From Sphingobium sp. (GTDB lineage: Bacteria; Pseudomonadota; Alphaproteobacteria; Sphingomonadales; Sphingomonadaceae), in the NCBI GenBank assembly GCA_017745115.1, contig JAGIAA010000003.1, positions 1 through 64,000 on the forward strand: 64,000 nucleotides of DNA, read 5' to 3'. The translations under genes and the position numbers were made by a program. Below, one piece after another: positions 7,330 to 16,552 of this stretch. Numbering within the stretch: the stretch's first letter is position 1; every line of letters starts with the position of its first letter. The notes beneath the pieces were generated by a model. It ran no database searches. It saw only the letters and a list, made by a program, of their open reading frames with translations, and was not told the DNA's origin.

Positions 7330-8076
7330 TCAGATACGGGCTCGTCCGATGCCGGGCAGGAGCATGCCGGTACTGCGCCGATAACTTCGGTAGGCATCGC
7401 CGAAGACCTCGATGAGATCACGCTCCTCGAACTGAATGGCGACGAGCATGAAGACCGACATTTCGAGCGCGAACAGCAAATGGCCGAGCGTCATCATTGG
7501 GGTGCTCCAGAAGGCGATGAAGAAGCCGAGATAGAGCGGATGGCGCACCAGCTTGTAGAGAATGGGCTGGCGGAGCTCGGTCTGCCCCTGGATCTGCCCG
7601 GTCAGGTGCTGCCAGACCTGTTTCAGGCCGAACAATTCGAAATGGCTGATCAGGAATGTGCTGAGCAGCACAACCGCCCAACCCAGGGCGAACAGACCCC
7701 AGAGAATGCCTTGGCTGAACGGATCCTGGACCGACCAGAGCACGGTCGGCAGCGGTTGCCAGCAGGCGAACAGCAGGATCAGCGCAAGGCTCGCGGCGAG
7801 CACATAGACGCTGCGCTCGATCGGCTTGGGGACGATCCGGGTCCAGACGCGCTTGAAGGCGGGCCGGGCCATGATGCTGTGCTGGCAGGCGAACAGCATC
7901 ACCAGCAGCGTATCCACCGCGGCCGCCACGACGGGCTGGTTCACCAGCCCGCCACGGTCGACGCTTTGCGGCACCAGTGGCAAAGCCGCCAGAAATGCAA
8001 TGAGATAGAGGAATGTCAGCAGGAAGATCACATAGGTGAATCCCGCGAACAGCCCATAGAACATGCGCAGAAACAT
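7330..8076 (-). CDS. mddA: Methanethiol S-methyltransferase (MddA)-like membrane protein
   Basis: This is a 248-residue polytopic membrane protein of the NnrU/isoprenylcysteine methyltransferase superfamily. It has five or six hydrophobic segments and the conserved blocks FACQHSIMARPAFK, RIVPKPIERSVYVL and LVRHPLYLGFFIAFW. It ends with EERDLIEVFGDAYRSY, the SAM-binding C-terminal region. The RPAFKRVWTRIVPKPIERS stretch closely fits MddA, which methylates methanethiol to dimethyl sulfide. Other superfamily members methylate different thiols, so the exact substrate is inferred. The DUF4242 gene ends upstream on the same strand, with 28 bases between. Confidence 0.7.
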   Translation of the reverse strand: MFLRMFYGLFAGFTYVIFLLTFLYLIAFLAALPLVPQSVDRGGLVNQPVVAAAVDTLLVMLFACQHSIMARPAFKRVWTRIVPKPIERSVYVLAASLALILLFACWQPLPTVLWSVQDPFSQGILWGLFALGWAVVLLSTFLISHFELFGLKQVWQHLTGQIQGQTELRQPILYKLVRHPLYLGFFIAFWSTPMMTLGHLLFALEMSVFMLVAIQFEERDLIEVFGDAYRSYRRSTGMLLPGIGRARI

Positions 8077-8104
8077 GATCGATCCTCCCCGCTATGGCCG
8101 GCCG

Positions 8105-8404
8105 TCAGTTGTTGGCCGTGAGGGGATCGATGATCTGCGGAATCTCCGTGATCGTGCCGGCAGGAATGCCGCTGATCTCGGAGTGCTTGCGGATCGTCTC
8201 TTCGCTGTCGGCGAGATAGATGCAGAATGTCTTGTCACCCGCGACATAGCTGTGCTGCCATTGAATGGCAGGCTGTAGCTTCTCGAGAGCACAGTTGGAC
8301 GAGCGGGCGGCGCCGCACAGCTCGACGGCGGACATGCCGCCAACGCCGGGGATGTCGCGCTCGATCATGTAGCGCTTCAGAGGGGTGATAATAGCGTCGG
8401 TCAT
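8105..8404 (-). CDS. DUF4242 domain protein (nickel-binding SCO4226-like)
   Basis: This is a 99-residue ferredoxin-like-fold protein. The DUF4242 signature is visible as KRYMIERDIPGVGGMSAVEL, a central QWQHSYVAGDKTFCIYLADS and a final EETIRKHSEISGIPAGTITE. Relatives such as Streptomyces SCO4226 bind nickel through His and other residues, and HS and KHSE are present here. Metal binding in this protein is only inferred. It is transcribed away from a LysR gene, and the tandem palindromes between them suggest control by that regulator, possibly together with the mddA-like gene downstream. Confidence 0.75.
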   Translation of the reverse strand: MTDAIITPLKRYMIERDIPGVGGMSAVELCGAARSSNCALEKLQPAIQWQHSYVAGDKTFCIYLADSEETIRKHSEISGIPAGTITEIPQIIDPLTANN

Positions 8405-8470
8405 TGGTCGTTCCTTTCAAATCGCTTCGTTGTGACGCGGTTATCCTCCAGTCATAGGCAGCGCTCAATC

Positions 8471-8498
8471 TAAAGCTTTTGCATGTAACTAAAGCTTT
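8471..8498. promoter_or_regulatory. Tandem TAAAGCTTT palindromes in a LysR divergent promoter
   Basis: TAAAGCTTT occurs twice (8471-8479 and 8490-8498) in the 110-base gap between the DUF4242 gene and the divergent LysR gene. AAAGCTTT is itself a perfect palindrome. The 19-base period is close to two helical turns, so two dimers would lie on the same face of the DNA, which is typical of a LysR-type operator. The sites lie 17 bases before the LysR start. Confidence 0.6.
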
Positions 8499-8514
8499 CC
8501 CTTATGATCAGTGC

Positions 8515-9444
8515 ATGAGTCCGCCGTCCCATCTCAAGTCGCTCCAGGCATTGGAACTGGCTGTCCGCACCGGCTCTTTCGCGGCGGCTGCAGAGATATT
8601 AGCGATCACGCCCGCCGCGGTCGGCCAGCGCGTCAAGGCGCTGGAAGACTATCTCGGCGTCGAGCTGATCCTGCGCGGCCGTGCCGGCATTCGGCCGACC
8701 GCAGCGCTGGTAAAGGCGATCCCGCATCTGACCGCCGGCTTCGCGGCGATCGAGGCGGCGGCAGGCCAGCTCGATATGCAGCGACCGCAGGAGCTTCATA
8801 TCGCCGCTGTGCCCGACTTGGCCGATCTCTGGCTCGTGCCGGCGCTTGCCTCGTTCCGCGCCGAGCACCCTCATATCGGCGTTTGCGTCAACGGTGCAGG
8901 CGACGTGCCGATGCGGCTGGGACCGGTCGACTGCGAGATTGCCTTCGGCGCGCCGGGCGACGATCCGCTCTGCGACCTCCTGTTTCACGACTATGTATTG
9001 CCCGTCGCTTCGCCGACGAATGTCGAGCGCACGCAGGACCTGCCCGCCGAAAGCCGGCTCGAGGGCTTTCCGCTGCTCCATCTCGATTTCTATAAGAACG
9101 ATCCGGCGGGCATCAGCTGGCCACGCTGGTTCGCCGATAATGATGTCGCTCGCACCGCGCCTGAGCGTGGCATGCGCTTCCAGCGGATCGCGGGCGTGCT
9201 GGATTCCGTTCGGGCCAATGCGGGCGTCGCCTTGTGCGGCGCCGCGCTGCTGGGCGACGCGTTCGAAAACGGCGCGCTCGGCCTGCCCTATCCGGTGACA
9301 ACGGGGCGCCGCACCGCCCATGGCTTCATCGCACGCTTCCGCCCGCGCCATACGACGGCACCGACCGTCGACATCTTCCGGGCTTGGCTGCGCGAGGAGG
9401 CCGCTCGGAAACGGGATTGGCTAGAGCGCTTCGTGGCAACCTAG
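8515..9444 (+). CDS. LysR family transcriptional regulator
   Basis: This is a 309-residue regulator of the GcvA-like LysR type. The N-terminal winged helix shows HLKSLQALELAVRTGSFAAA and ITPAAVGQRVKALEDYLGVE; the rest is a periplasmic-binding-like effector domain. The ATG of MSPPSHLKS is chosen because the frame upstream runs through the operator palindromes. Control of the divergent DUF4242 and mddA-like genes is the simplest expectation. The effector is not deducible. Confidence 0.88.
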   Translation: MSPPSHLKSLQALELAVRTGSFAAAAEILAITPAAVGQRVKALEDYLGVELILRGRAGIRPTAALVKAIPHLTAGFAAIEAAAGQLDMQRPQELHIAAVPDLADLWLVPALASFRAEHPHIGVCVNGAGDVPMRLGPVDCEIAFGAPGDDPLCDLLFHDYVLPVASPTNVERTQDLPAESRLEGFPLLHLDFYKNDPAGISWPRWFADNDVARTAPERGMRFQRIAGVLDSVRANAGVALCGAALLGDAFENGALGLPYPVTTGRRTAHGFIARFRPRHTTAPTVDIFRAWLREEAARKRDWLERFVAT

Positions 9445-9448
9445 GTAC

Positions 9449-9470
9449 TGCTCCCGCGGAAGCAGGAGCA
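9449..9470. repeat. Short palindrome between convergent genes
   Basis: TGCTCC and GGAGCA flank a ten-base GC-rich core (CGCGGAAGCA). It fills the space between the LysR stop and the esterase stop and could terminate both transcripts. Similar GGAAGCAGGAG palindromes are frequent small repeats in sphingomonads, from memory. Confidence 0.4.
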
Positions 9471-9481
9471 CATGCCGGAGC

Positions 9482-10414
9482 CTAGCTGGCGAACCGCGCC
9501 CTTAGCCAGTCGTCGACCACTTTCGTCGCCGGATAGGCGGGATCGCCGAGGCTGCGGTTGATGACCATGTGACCCTGCAGCCCGGTGCCGGGAAAGTCGT
9601 TGATCTGCACATTCGTGCCCGCTGATCGCAGCGCCTCGGCCAGAGCGCGCGATTGCTCGATGCCGTCCTTCCGCTGGACGTGCAGAATGAGGAACGCGGG
9701 CGCATTGGGGGAAGCGGCCTGGAAAGTCGGCGACAGGGCGCGTTGCCGCGCGGGATCCTTGCCGAACGCCTGGTCGTATGTCGGTCCCATGATGCGCGCG
9801 CCGATGGCGAGTTGCTTGGGGACGTCATAGGCGGCGCCGTCGATCGGCACGACACCGACGATGGCGTTCTCGTCGAGCCCGGTGGCAACGAGGTAGCGCG
9901 GATCGGTACCGACCAAGGCAACGAGATGGGCGCCTGCACTGTGGCCCATAAGCACAATGCGGCGGGGATCGATGCCGAGTTCGCCGGCATGGCCGATGAT
10001 CCATTTGAGCGCGCTCGCGACATCGCTCGCCTGCTGCTCGACGGTCGCATCCGGCACCAGCCGATAGTTGACAGAGGCGAAGGCGTAGCCCTCGGCGGGA
10101 TAATGCGCGACCTTGGCCTTGCCGGTAGCATTCTCCATGTCGCCGCGCTTCCAGCCGCCGCCATGCACGAAGAGCACGAGGGGTGCGGGTCCGCGCGCGC
10201 GGGTCGTCGGCGACCAGAAGGCGAAATGCTGGAGTGGATCGGTGCCATAGGCATAATCGCGCCCGCCGCTGACCTTGTCCTTCTCGACCTGCTCGGCGAA
10301 GCGCTTGGCGACCCGCTCGCGGATGCGGTCGCGCAGAGATGCGTGGCCGGATTGAGCGACGAACGCCAACGCCACCGGAAGTGTGACGAGTGCCAAAACG
10401 AGCTTTCGATTCAT
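9482..10414 (-). CDS. Exported alpha/beta hydrolase (esterase, BD-FAE-like)
   Basis: This 310-residue hydrolase has a signal peptide starting MNRKLVLALVTLPVALAF and ending near SGHA. The oxyanion-hole motif is VHGGGWKRGD and the nucleophile elbow is GHSAGAH. An acidic residue and the histidine of GHMVINRS near the C-terminus complete a plausible triad. The start has GGGAG upstream; the longer open frame extends through non-coding sequence. Homologues act on small carboxylic esters or acyl-carbohydrates in the periplasm. It is a single gene facing the LysR gene, and the substrate is unknown. Confidence 0.82.
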   Translation of the reverse strand: MNRKLVLALVTLPVALAFVAQSGHASLRDRIRERVAKRFAEQVEKDKVSGGRDYAYGTDPLQHFAFWSPTTRARGPAPLVLFVHGGGWKRGDMENATGKAKVAHYPAEGYAFASVNYRLVPDATVEQQASDVASALKWIIGHAGELGIDPRRIVLMGHSAGAHLVALVGTDPRYLVATGLDENAIVGVVPIDGAAYDVPKQLAIGARIMGPTYDQAFGKDPARQRALSPTFQAASPNAPAFLILHVQRKDGIEQSRALAEALRSAGTNVQINDFPGTGLQGHMVINRSLGDPAYPATKVVDDWLRARFAS

Positions 10415-10617
10415 GACCGTCTCCCGCTTCCCCAATTCGCTCATGGCCGAACATAGCTTGAGCAAAGCTGAACCACTTGCATGCTTGACTCCAGGACGGG
10501 CGAGCGGCAAAGGCGCCGCCGGACCGGGGCCGTTGATGCCCTGACGATCCAATCCGACCATCGAGTCCTGTCGAAGGGTGGTCCGGATCCGCTCTGGCAG
10601 GGCGGAGTATCATATCC

Positions 10618-11907
10618 ATGGCAAATGTAACCGTGATCGGCGCCCAGTGGGGCGATGAAGGCAAAGGCAAGATCGTCGACTGGCTGGCGAGCCGGGCGGA
10701 TTGCGTCGTGCGCTTCCAGGGCGGGCACAATGCCGGTCACACGCTCGTCGTCGGCGAGAATGTCTACAAGATCAGCCTCGTCCCCTCGGGCATCGTCACC
10801 GGCACGCTGTCGATCATCGGCAATGGCGTCGTGCTCGATCCCTGGGCGCTGAAGGCCGAGATCGAGAAGCTCGAAGGCCAGGGCGTCATCGTCACCGCCA
10901 AGAATTTCGCGGTGGCCGACAATTGCCCGCTCATCCTGCCCTTCCACCGCGATCTCGACGCGCTGCGCGAGACGGCGGCCGGCAAAGGCAAGATCGGCAC
11001 GACCGGTCGCGGCATCGGCCCGGCCTATGAGGACAAGGTCGGCCGCCGCGCAATTCGCGTGTGCGATCTTGCGCATCTCGACGATCTCGATGCCCAGTTG
11101 GACCGTCTCTGCGCCCATCATGACGCGCTGCGTGCGGGTTTTGGCGAACCGCCGATCGACCGCGAGGCGCTGGTCGCCCAGCTGCGCGAGATCGCGCCGT
11201 TCGTGCTGCAATTCGCCGAGCCGGTGTGGAAGCGCCTGCGCGACGTGCGCAAGGCCGGCAAGCGCATCCTCTTCGAGGGCGCACAGGGCGTGCTGCTCGA
11301 TGTCGACCACGGCACCTATCCGTTCGTCACCTCGTCCAACACGGTGAGCGGCACTGTCGCCTCCGGCACGGGCATGGGGCCGAATGCGGCGGGCTTCGTG
11401 CTCGGCATCGTCAAGGCCTACACGACCCGCGTCGGCTCCGGTCCTTTCCCGAGCGAGCTCGAGGACGAAACCGGCGAACTGCTCGGCCAGCGCGGCCATG
11501 AATTCGGCACGGTGACCGCGCGCAAGCGCCGCTGCGGCTGGTTCGACGCGGTACTCGTCCGCCAGACCTGTGCCCTGTCCGGCGTGACCGGCATCGCGCT
11601 CACCAAGATCGACGTGCTTGACGGCTTCGAGACGATCAAGATCTGCACGGGCTACAAGCTCAACGGCAAGCTCATCGACTATCTGCCATCGCACGCCGCC
11701 GACCAGGCGGCCGTCGAGCCGGTCTATGAGGAAATGGAAGGTTGGAAGGGCACGACCGTCGGTGCGCGCTCGTGGGCCGATCTTCCCGCGCAGGCGATCA
11801 AATATATCCGCCGCATCGAGGAGCTGATCGAGTGCCCCGTGGCCTCGGTTTCCACCTCGCCTGAGCGTGACGACACCATCCTGGTGCGCGATCCCTTCGA
11901 GGGCTGA
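10618..11907 (+). CDS. purA: Adenylosuccinate synthetase
   Basis: PurA joins IMP and aspartate with GTP in the first committed step of AMP synthesis, in the cytoplasm. The P-loop-like [12 protein letters not shown] is at the N-terminus, followed by GGHNAGHT (IMP and catalytic histidine), [14 protein letters not shown], and a C-terminal guanine-recognition segment with TKIDVLDGF. The 429-residue length is typical. A GGCGGAG ribosome site precedes the ATG. In many proteobacteria purA follows hisZ, but here an esterase gene lies upstream on the other strand. Confidence 0.97.
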   Translation: MANVTVIGAQWGDEGKGKIVDWLASRADCVVRFQGGHNAGHTLVVGENVYKISLVPSGIVTGTLSIIGNGVVLDPWALKAEIEKLEGQGVIVTAKNFAVADNCPLILPFHRDLDALRETAAGKGKIGTTGRGIGPAYEDKVGRRAIRVCDLAHLDDLDAQLDRLCAHHDALRAGFGEPPIDREALVAQLREIAPFVLQFAEPVWKRLRDVRKAGKRILFEGAQGVLLDVDHGTYPFVTSSNTVSGTVASGTGMGPNAAGFVLGIVKAYTTRVGSGPFPSELEDETGELLGQRGHEFGTVTARKRRCGWFDAVLVRQTCALSGVTGIALTKIDVLDGFETIKICTGYKLNGKLIDYLPSHAADQAAVEPVYEEMEGWKGTTVGARSWADLPAQAIKYIRRIEELIECPVASVSTSPERDDTILVRDPFEG

Positions 11908-12023
11908 CCCCTAGTCACCATTCGCCCCGAGCAGCGGGCCGCGCAGAATGCGCCGGCGCCGGCTCGCGGGCGAACGGTGTAGGAGCGGGACGCACGGTCC
12001 CGCCGGAAACGCAGCTGAGGGAT

Positions 12024-12104
12024 TCAGCGGAAGAAGAAAATCCAGAGCAAGAGGACGATCGGAAGGGGAATACCGACCAGCCAGAGTAACGCCGCCTTGC
12101 CCAT
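12024..12104 (-). CDS. 26-residue single-pass membrane miniprotein
   Basis: The reading frame encodes MGKAALLWLVGIPLPIVLLL followed by WIFFFR, a positively flanked single transmembrane helix with a central GIPLP break. An excellent ribosome site, AAAGGAGAG, lies seven bases before the ATG. A second copy with the same core (LLW, GIPLP, LL, FF) lies 92 bases upstream on the same strand, and conservation between two differently coded copies argues for real translation. No known family name comes to mind. It may be a membrane-stress or regulatory small protein. Confidence 0.65.
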   Translation of the reverse strand: MGKAALLWLVGIPLPIVLLLWIFFFR

Positions 12105-12196
12105 GAAAAGCTCTCCTTTGTGACGATGGAGAAACGCGGGGGAAAGGGCGAGGGGTCCCGGCCTGTGCGAACCAGCACGTGCTGTGCAGGCAATGC

Positions 12197-12283
12197 TCAC
12201 TTGTGGAAGAACAGATAGAGCAGGATCACCACCGGCAGCGGAATGCCGAGGACCCAGAGCAGGCAGCCTTTTGGCAAGTTCAT
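12197..12283 (-). CDS. 28-residue single-pass membrane miniprotein, paralogue of the previous
   Basis: The frame encodes [20 protein letters not shown] followed by LLYLFFHK. It aligns without gaps over the hydrophobic core with the 26-residue protein downstream, while the codons differ, which indicates selection on the peptide. TTGGGAG is positioned eight bases before the ATG. It is divergent from hisG and the first of the pair to be transcribed. Function is unknown. Such hydrophobic miniproteins often bind and modulate larger membrane complexes, but nothing here says which. Confidence 0.65.
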   Translation of the reverse strand: MNLPKGCLLWVLGIPLPVVILLYLFFHK

Positions 12284-12395
12284 CGATTATCTCCCAAGGT
12301 TCCCGCCATCAACTCGGGCGGAGGCAGCTTCGTTCCGCACAGACCCGCGCCCGCGCATTGCCCTTTTCCGCGCTTCCCCCTATGTGCCCCCGGTC

Positions 12396-13073
12396 ATGAC
12401 CCGGCCGATCACCTTTGCCATTCCCAAGGGACGCATCCTCGACGAGGCGTTACCGCTGCTCGCACGCGCAGGCATCGAGCCGGAGGCAGAGTTTCATAAG
12501 AAAGAGAGCCGTGCGCTCAAGTTCGCGACCAACGTTCCCGGCCTCTCGATCATCCGCGTGCGCGCCTTCGATGTCGCGACGTTTGTCGCCCATGGCGCTG
12601 CGCAGATCGGCATCGTCGGCTCGGACGTGATCGCCGAGTTCGGCTATTCCGAACTCTATGCGCCGGTCGATCTCGCCATCGGTCATTGCCGTCTCTCGGT
12701 GGCCGAACCGAAGGACGCGCCGCTCGAAGAGCTTTCGCAGGCGAGCCACATCCGTGTCGCGACCAAATATCCGCACCTGACGCGCGCTTATTATGAAGCG
12801 CAGGGCGTCCAGGCTGAGTGCGTGAAGCTGAACGGCGCGATGGAGCTGGCGCCGTCGCTCGGCCTGTCGCGCCGCATCGTCGATCTCGTCTCGTCCGGCG
12901 CGACGTTGAAGGCCAATGGTCTCGTCGAAACCGCGACAATCATGGACATTTCCGCGCGGCTGATCGTCAATCGCGCTGCCATGAAGATGCGCGCCGCCGA
13001 GCTCGTGCCGATGGTCGAACGCTTCCGTGCCGCGGTGGGTGCGAAGGATCTGGGGGGCAGTAATGCCGCTTAG
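12396..13073 (+). CDS. hisG: ATP phosphoribosyltransferase, short form
   Basis: HisG catalyses the first step of histidine synthesis, joining ATP and PRPP. The 225-residue length identifies the short form, which lacks the C-terminal feedback domain. The N-terminus [17 protein letters not shown] and the PRPP-binding region [15 protein letters not shown] segment (here [13 protein letters not shown]) are clear. The ATG at MTRPIT is used; an upstream frame overlaps the miniprotein region. Short HisG enzymes work in a complex with HisZ, and no hisZ is in this window. The stop overlaps hisD by 11 bases, so the genes form an operon with hisD and nusB. Confidence 0.95.
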   Translation: MTRPITFAIPKGRILDEALPLLARAGIEPEAEFHKKESRALKFATNVPGLSIIRVRAFDVATFVAHGAAQIGIVGSDVIAEFGYSELYAPVDLAIGHCRLSVAEPKDAPLEELSQASHIRVATKYPHLTRAYYEAQGVQAECVKLNGAMELAPSLGLSRRIVDLVSSGATLKANGLVETATIMDISARLIVNRAAMKMRAAELVPMVERFRAAVGAKDLGGSNAA

Positions 13074-14358
13074 GCTCGATGCGGGCGATCCCGGCTTCGC
13101 AGCTGCCTTCGATGCACTGGTCAATGCAAGGCGCGAGGCGGATCCGGATGTCTCCGACAGCGTGCGCGAGACGATCGTCCGCGTGCGCGCCGAGGGCGAT
13201 ACGGCGCTCGCCGAACTGACGGCCCGTTTCGACGGCTTCGATCTCGATGCGCAGGGCTGGTCGATTTCGGCCGAGCAATGCGCGGAAGCCTTCGAAAATC
13301 TCGACGCGCCGCTCCGTGACGCCCTTGAGACCGCCGCGCAGCGCATCGCCGCCTATCATGTGAAGCAGCGCCCGCGTGACGACCATTGGACCGACAATGA
13401 AGGCGTGCAGCTCGGCTATCGCTGGGGCGCTGTCGAGGCGGCGGGCATCTATGTGCCGGGCGGCCAGGCGGCTTATCCCTCGTCATTGCTGATGAACGCC
13501 ATTCCCGCGAAGGTCGCGGGTGTCGACCGCATCGTCATGATGTCGCCGACGCCGGGCGGCGCGCTCAATCCCGTCGTGCTCGCTGCAGCCCATGTCGCCG
13601 GCATCACCGAGATCTGGCGTGTGGGAGGAGCGCAGGCCATAGCCGCGCTCGCCTACGGCACCGAGCGGATCAGGCCCGTGGACGTCATCACCGGTCCCGG
13701 CAACGCCTGGGTCGCGGAAGCCAAGCGGCAAGTCTATGGCGTTGTCGGCATCGACATGGTCGCCGGACCGTCCGAGATCGTCGTCGTCGCGGACGGCGCC
13801 AACGATCATGACTGGATCGCGGCCGACCTGCTCAGCCAGGCCGAGCATGACGAAACCAGCCAGTCGATCCTGTTTACTGACGACCCTGATTTCGCCGATG
13901 CCGTTGCGGGCGCGGTCGAGCGGCAGCTCGGCCAGATCTCGACCGGCGCGCGTGCGACCAAGAGCTGGGACGACAATGGCGCGATCATCACTGTGACCAG
14001 TCTGTTCGACGCCATGCCGCTCGTCGACCGCCTCGCGCCCGAGCATCTCGAACTGGCCGTCGACAATCCGCAGCCTTTGTTCGACATCGTGCGCCACGCC
14101 GGTTCGGTCTTCATGGGCCGCATGACGCCGGAAGCGATGGGCGATTATCTCGCCGGACCCAATCACGTCCTCCCGACCGGACGCCGCGCCCGTTTCTCCT
14201 CGGGTCTTTCGGTGCTGGATTTCATGAAGCGCACCAGCGTCATCCAGCTCGACAAGCGGGCCATGGACCTGCTTGGGCCAGCCGCCGTTGCGCTGGCCGA
14301 GGCGGAAGGGCTGCCCGCGCATGCCGCGAGCGTCGCGAAAAGGCTCAAACATGACTGA
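13063..14358 (+). CDS. hisD: Histidinol dehydrogenase
   Basis: HisD performs the last two steps of histidine synthesis, oxidising histidinol to histidine with NAD+. The Zn-site and catalytic segment [13 protein letters not shown] is present, as are [23 protein letters not shown] and the second ligand region APEHLEL. The 431-residue length is normal. The start [12 protein letters not shown] lies inside the end of hisG, and the end overlaps nusB by eight bases. All these point to one polycistronic, translationally coupled message. Confidence 0.96.
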   Translation: MPLRLDAGDPGFAAAFDALVNARREADPDVSDSVRETIVRVRAEGDTALAELTARFDGFDLDAQGWSISAEQCAEAFENLDAPLRDALETAAQRIAAYHVKQRPRDDHWTDNEGVQLGYRWGAVEAAGIYVPGGQAAYPSSLLMNAIPAKVAGVDRIVMMSPTPGGALNPVVLAAAHVAGITEIWRVGGAQAIAALAYGTERIRPVDVITGPGNAWVAEAKRQVYGVVGIDMVAGPSEIVVVADGANDHDWIAADLLSQAEHDETSQSILFTDDPDFADAVAGAVERQLGQISTGARATKSWDDNGAIITVTSLFDAMPLVDRLAPEHLELAVDNPQPLFDIVRHAGSVFMGRMTPEAMGDYLAGPNHVLPTGRRARFSSGLSVLDFMKRTSVIQLDKRAMDLLGPAAVALAEAEGLPAHAASVAKRLKHD

Positions 14359-14797
14359 ACGCTCGAAGACCCGATCAGCCGCGCGACTCGCTGCCGTGCA
14401 GGCCCTCTACCAGATGGAGATGGAAGGGACGCCGCTTCCCAAGCTGCTCCATGAGTTCCACCAGCATCGCCTCGGCGCGACCATCGAGGACGTGACCTAT
14501 CATCCCGCCGAGGTGCCGTTCTTCGACGATGTGGTCGGCGGCGTCGATGCGCGGCGCGATGAGATCGATGCGCTGATCGGCAGCAAGCTGGCGTCCGACT
14601 GGTCGATGGAACGGCTCGACAAGCCGATGCGGCAGATCCTGCGCGCAGGCACCTACGAGCTGCTCGCCCGCGCCGACGTGCCCACCGGCAGTGTCATCAG
14701 CGAATATGTCGACGTCGCGCATGCCTTTTACGACAAGCGCGAAGCGGGCTTCGTCAACGGTCTGCTCGACGCCATCGCCAAGGCAGTGCGGTCTTAA
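14351..14797 (+). CDS. nusB: Transcription antitermination factor NusB
   Basis: NusB is a small all-helical protein that pairs with NusE/S10 on boxA RNA during rRNA transcription antitermination. The 148-residue product starts [20 protein letters not shown] with the usual Arg-rich N-terminal helix and ends with the conserved DVAHAFYDKREAGFVNGLLD block. The ATG overlaps the end of hisD. Linkage of nusB to metabolic genes and thiL is common in proteobacteria. Confidence 0.95.
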   Translation: MTERSKTRSAARLAAVQALYQMEMEGTPLPKLLHEFHQHRLGATIEDVTYHPAEVPFFDDVVGGVDARRDEIDALIGSKLASDWSMERLDKPMRQILRAGTYELLARADVPTGSVISEYVDVAHAFYDKREAGFVNGLLDAIAKAVRS

Positions 14798-14819
14798 GCA
14801 TGGCCGCCCAGCCTCCGTT

Positions 14820-14843
14820 CGTGTCGAGCCTAGTCGAGACACG
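14820..14843. repeat. Short inverted repeat (CGTGTCGA type)
   Basis: CGTGTCGA and TCGAGACACG face each other across a six-base loop in the gap between nusB and thiL. It matches a palindromic intergenic repeat that I recall as frequent in sphingomonad genomes. It may be a mild attenuator between the two genes. Confidence 0.5.
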
Positions 14844-14893
14844 GATGGTGCGAACATTTCTCGGTTACGATCGAAGCCAGCGGATAAGGGCAG

Positions 14894-15811
14894 ATGAGTA
14901 GCGAGGCGGACTTCCTCCGCCGCTTGCGCGCGATGGTCGCCGATCCGGCAGCCAGGGGCCTCATGGACGACGCGGCGCTGCTGGCCACCTCCGGCGAGCA
15001 ACTGGTTCTGACATCCGATACGCTGGTGGAAGCGGTGCATTATCTGCCCGGCGATCCGCCGGAGACGGTCGGCTGGAAGCTGGCGGCCGTCAATCTCTCC
15101 GACCTTGCCGCAAAGGGCGCTGTGCCGCGCGCCTGCATGCTGAACTATGCGCTGGCCGGCGATACGGACTGGGATGCCGCCTTCCTCGATGGGCTGGCCG
15201 AGGCGCTCGATCGCCATGCCATGCCGCTCATCGGCGGCGACACGGTCGCGCTGCCGGCCGGGACGCCGCGCGTGCTGTCGCTGACCGCAATCGGAAGCGT
15301 GCCGGCGGGTCGGGACGTACCGGACCGCGCCGGCGCTCGGCCCGGTGACGTTATCTATATTTCGGGGCCTGTCGGCGATGCCGGCGCAGGCCTCGAGCTG
15401 TTGAAGGAGGAGGAGGCCGAGCCGGCTTCACTGATCGCCGCTTATCGCATGCCGGTGCCCGACCTGTCCCTCGGGCAAGCACTGGCGCACCAGGTCACAG
15501 CCATGATGGATGTGTCGGACGGCTTGCTCATCGACGCGCGCCGTATCGCGGAGGCAAGCGGCTGCGCGATTGAGATCACGGCCATTCCGCTGTCCGCCGA
15601 CTATGCAGATCTTCATGGGCTGTCCGTCGCCAGCCGTCTTGCCGCAGCGACGGCCGGCGACGACTATGTTCTGCTTGCTGCCCTGCCGGCGGAATTGCCT
15701 GCGCCCGAGGCTATGATCGCCATCGGGCGCTGCACTAAAGGCGCGGGCCTCTCGGTCGTTCTGGATGGCACACCGGTCACGCTGCCGGAGCGGCTGGGCT
15801 ACGAACATTAG
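14894..15811 (+). CDS. thiL: Thiamine-monophosphate kinase
   Basis: ThiL phosphorylates thiamine monophosphate to the active cofactor thiamine diphosphate. The 305-residue protein belongs to the AIR-synthase fold. It shows SDTLVEAVHYLPGDPPE, the metal and nucleotide loop VNLSDLAAKGA, the glycine-rich LIGGDTV and the second-half motif MMDVSDGLLIDARRIA. Its length and motif order are those of a complete enzyme. It lies 96 bases after nusB with a small palindrome between, so co-transcription is likely but not certain. No thiamine riboswitch is seen nearby. Confidence 0.95.
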   Translation: MSSEADFLRRLRAMVADPAARGLMDDAALLATSGEQLVLTSDTLVEAVHYLPGDPPETVGWKLAAVNLSDLAAKGAVPRACMLNYALAGDTDWDAAFLDGLAEALDRHAMPLIGGDTVALPAGTPRVLSLTAIGSVPAGRDVPDRAGARPGDVIYISGPVGDAGAGLELLKEEEAEPASLIAAYRMPVPDLSLGQALAHQVTAMMDVSDGLLIDARRIAEASGCAIEITAIPLSADYADLHGLSVASRLAAATAGDDYVLLAALPAELPAPEAMIAIGRCTKGAGLSVVLDGTPVTLPERLGYEH

Positions 15812-15931
15812 CCCCACCCCAAACCCGATTCCGCGCGATCATCCCTAATTTCGCGATAATCGCGTTCATTTCTCCTCCTGCAATGTCGCCGATGCGAAAA
15901 GCGCCTCGGGACATCTAGCAGGAGTCTACCC

Positions 15932-16444
15932 ATGTCCCTTTCCGTTTCGGGAATTGGGTCCGTTCAACCGGTCTTCGCGCCCTCAGCGCCAGCCCCATAC
16001 GCCTCGAACAGCGAGTCCACGGCGAGTGTCGTCTCGACCACCACCGGCGCCGAAGCAGGCGCCGCGGCCGTGGTCTATGAGCCGGGCCCCTCGGACGCCG
16101 GCGAAAATCATACCTATGCGAACCGCAGCGCGCCTGCACAGCCGGCACCGCAGACAAGCTCTTTCGTCGGCGACGAGGCCGTGGTCGAAGCGACCGGCGG
16201 CACATCGCTGCCTCCGCCCGAGCTGCCGGAAACACCGCACCAGGCCGAAATAAAGCATCTTCTCAACGACGTCTGGGCGCCCGTCGGGCCGATCAATATC
16301 GATCCCGCCGCCGCCAATGTCGGCGCGCAGCCCGCGCCGCCCCCGGCTGGGCAGGCCGAGGCGTCGGCACAGGCGAGCTATGCCGCCGTCGCCGATGCAC
16401 AGGTCGCAGGGGCTTCGGTTTCGGACGTCGAGAAATTTGCCTGA
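15932..16444 (+). CDS. Hypothetical Ala/Pro-rich low-complexity protein
   Basis: This is a 170-residue protein opening MSLSVSGIGSVQPVFAPSAP and continuing with stretches rich in Ala, Pro, Ser and Thr. There is no membrane segment or classical signal peptide. The start has AGCAGGAG in the correct place. The opening resembles short flagellar or type III-secreted proteins that begin with MS-S-V-S, but this is weak. The middle PPPELPETPHQAEIKHLLNDVWAP looks like a short ordered element. No family is recognised. It is a single gene between thiL and hppA. Confidence 0.6.
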   Translation: MSLSVSGIGSVQPVFAPSAPAPYASNSESTASVVSTTTGAEAGAAAVVYEPGPSDAGENHTYANRSAPAQPAPQTSSFVGDEAVVEATGGTSLPPPELPETPHQAEIKHLLNDVWAPVGPINIDPAAANVGAQPAPPPAGQAEASAQASYAAVADAQVAGASVSDVEKFA

Positions 16445-16552
16445 CGCGACGCCCGCGAGGCCAAACGTAGACAATCATACGCTCAGGGTCGGCGAGGCAG
16501 CGCTCTCGCCGAATCCCGCCATTTGCAGCGAATCCCCAGCCGCTTAATCCGC

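Noticed and set aside
14798..14893. TPP riboswitch near thiL
   Set aside because: The gap is only 96 bases, holds a small palindromic repeat and lacks the CTGAGA and GATCTGG-like core of a thiamine riboswitch.
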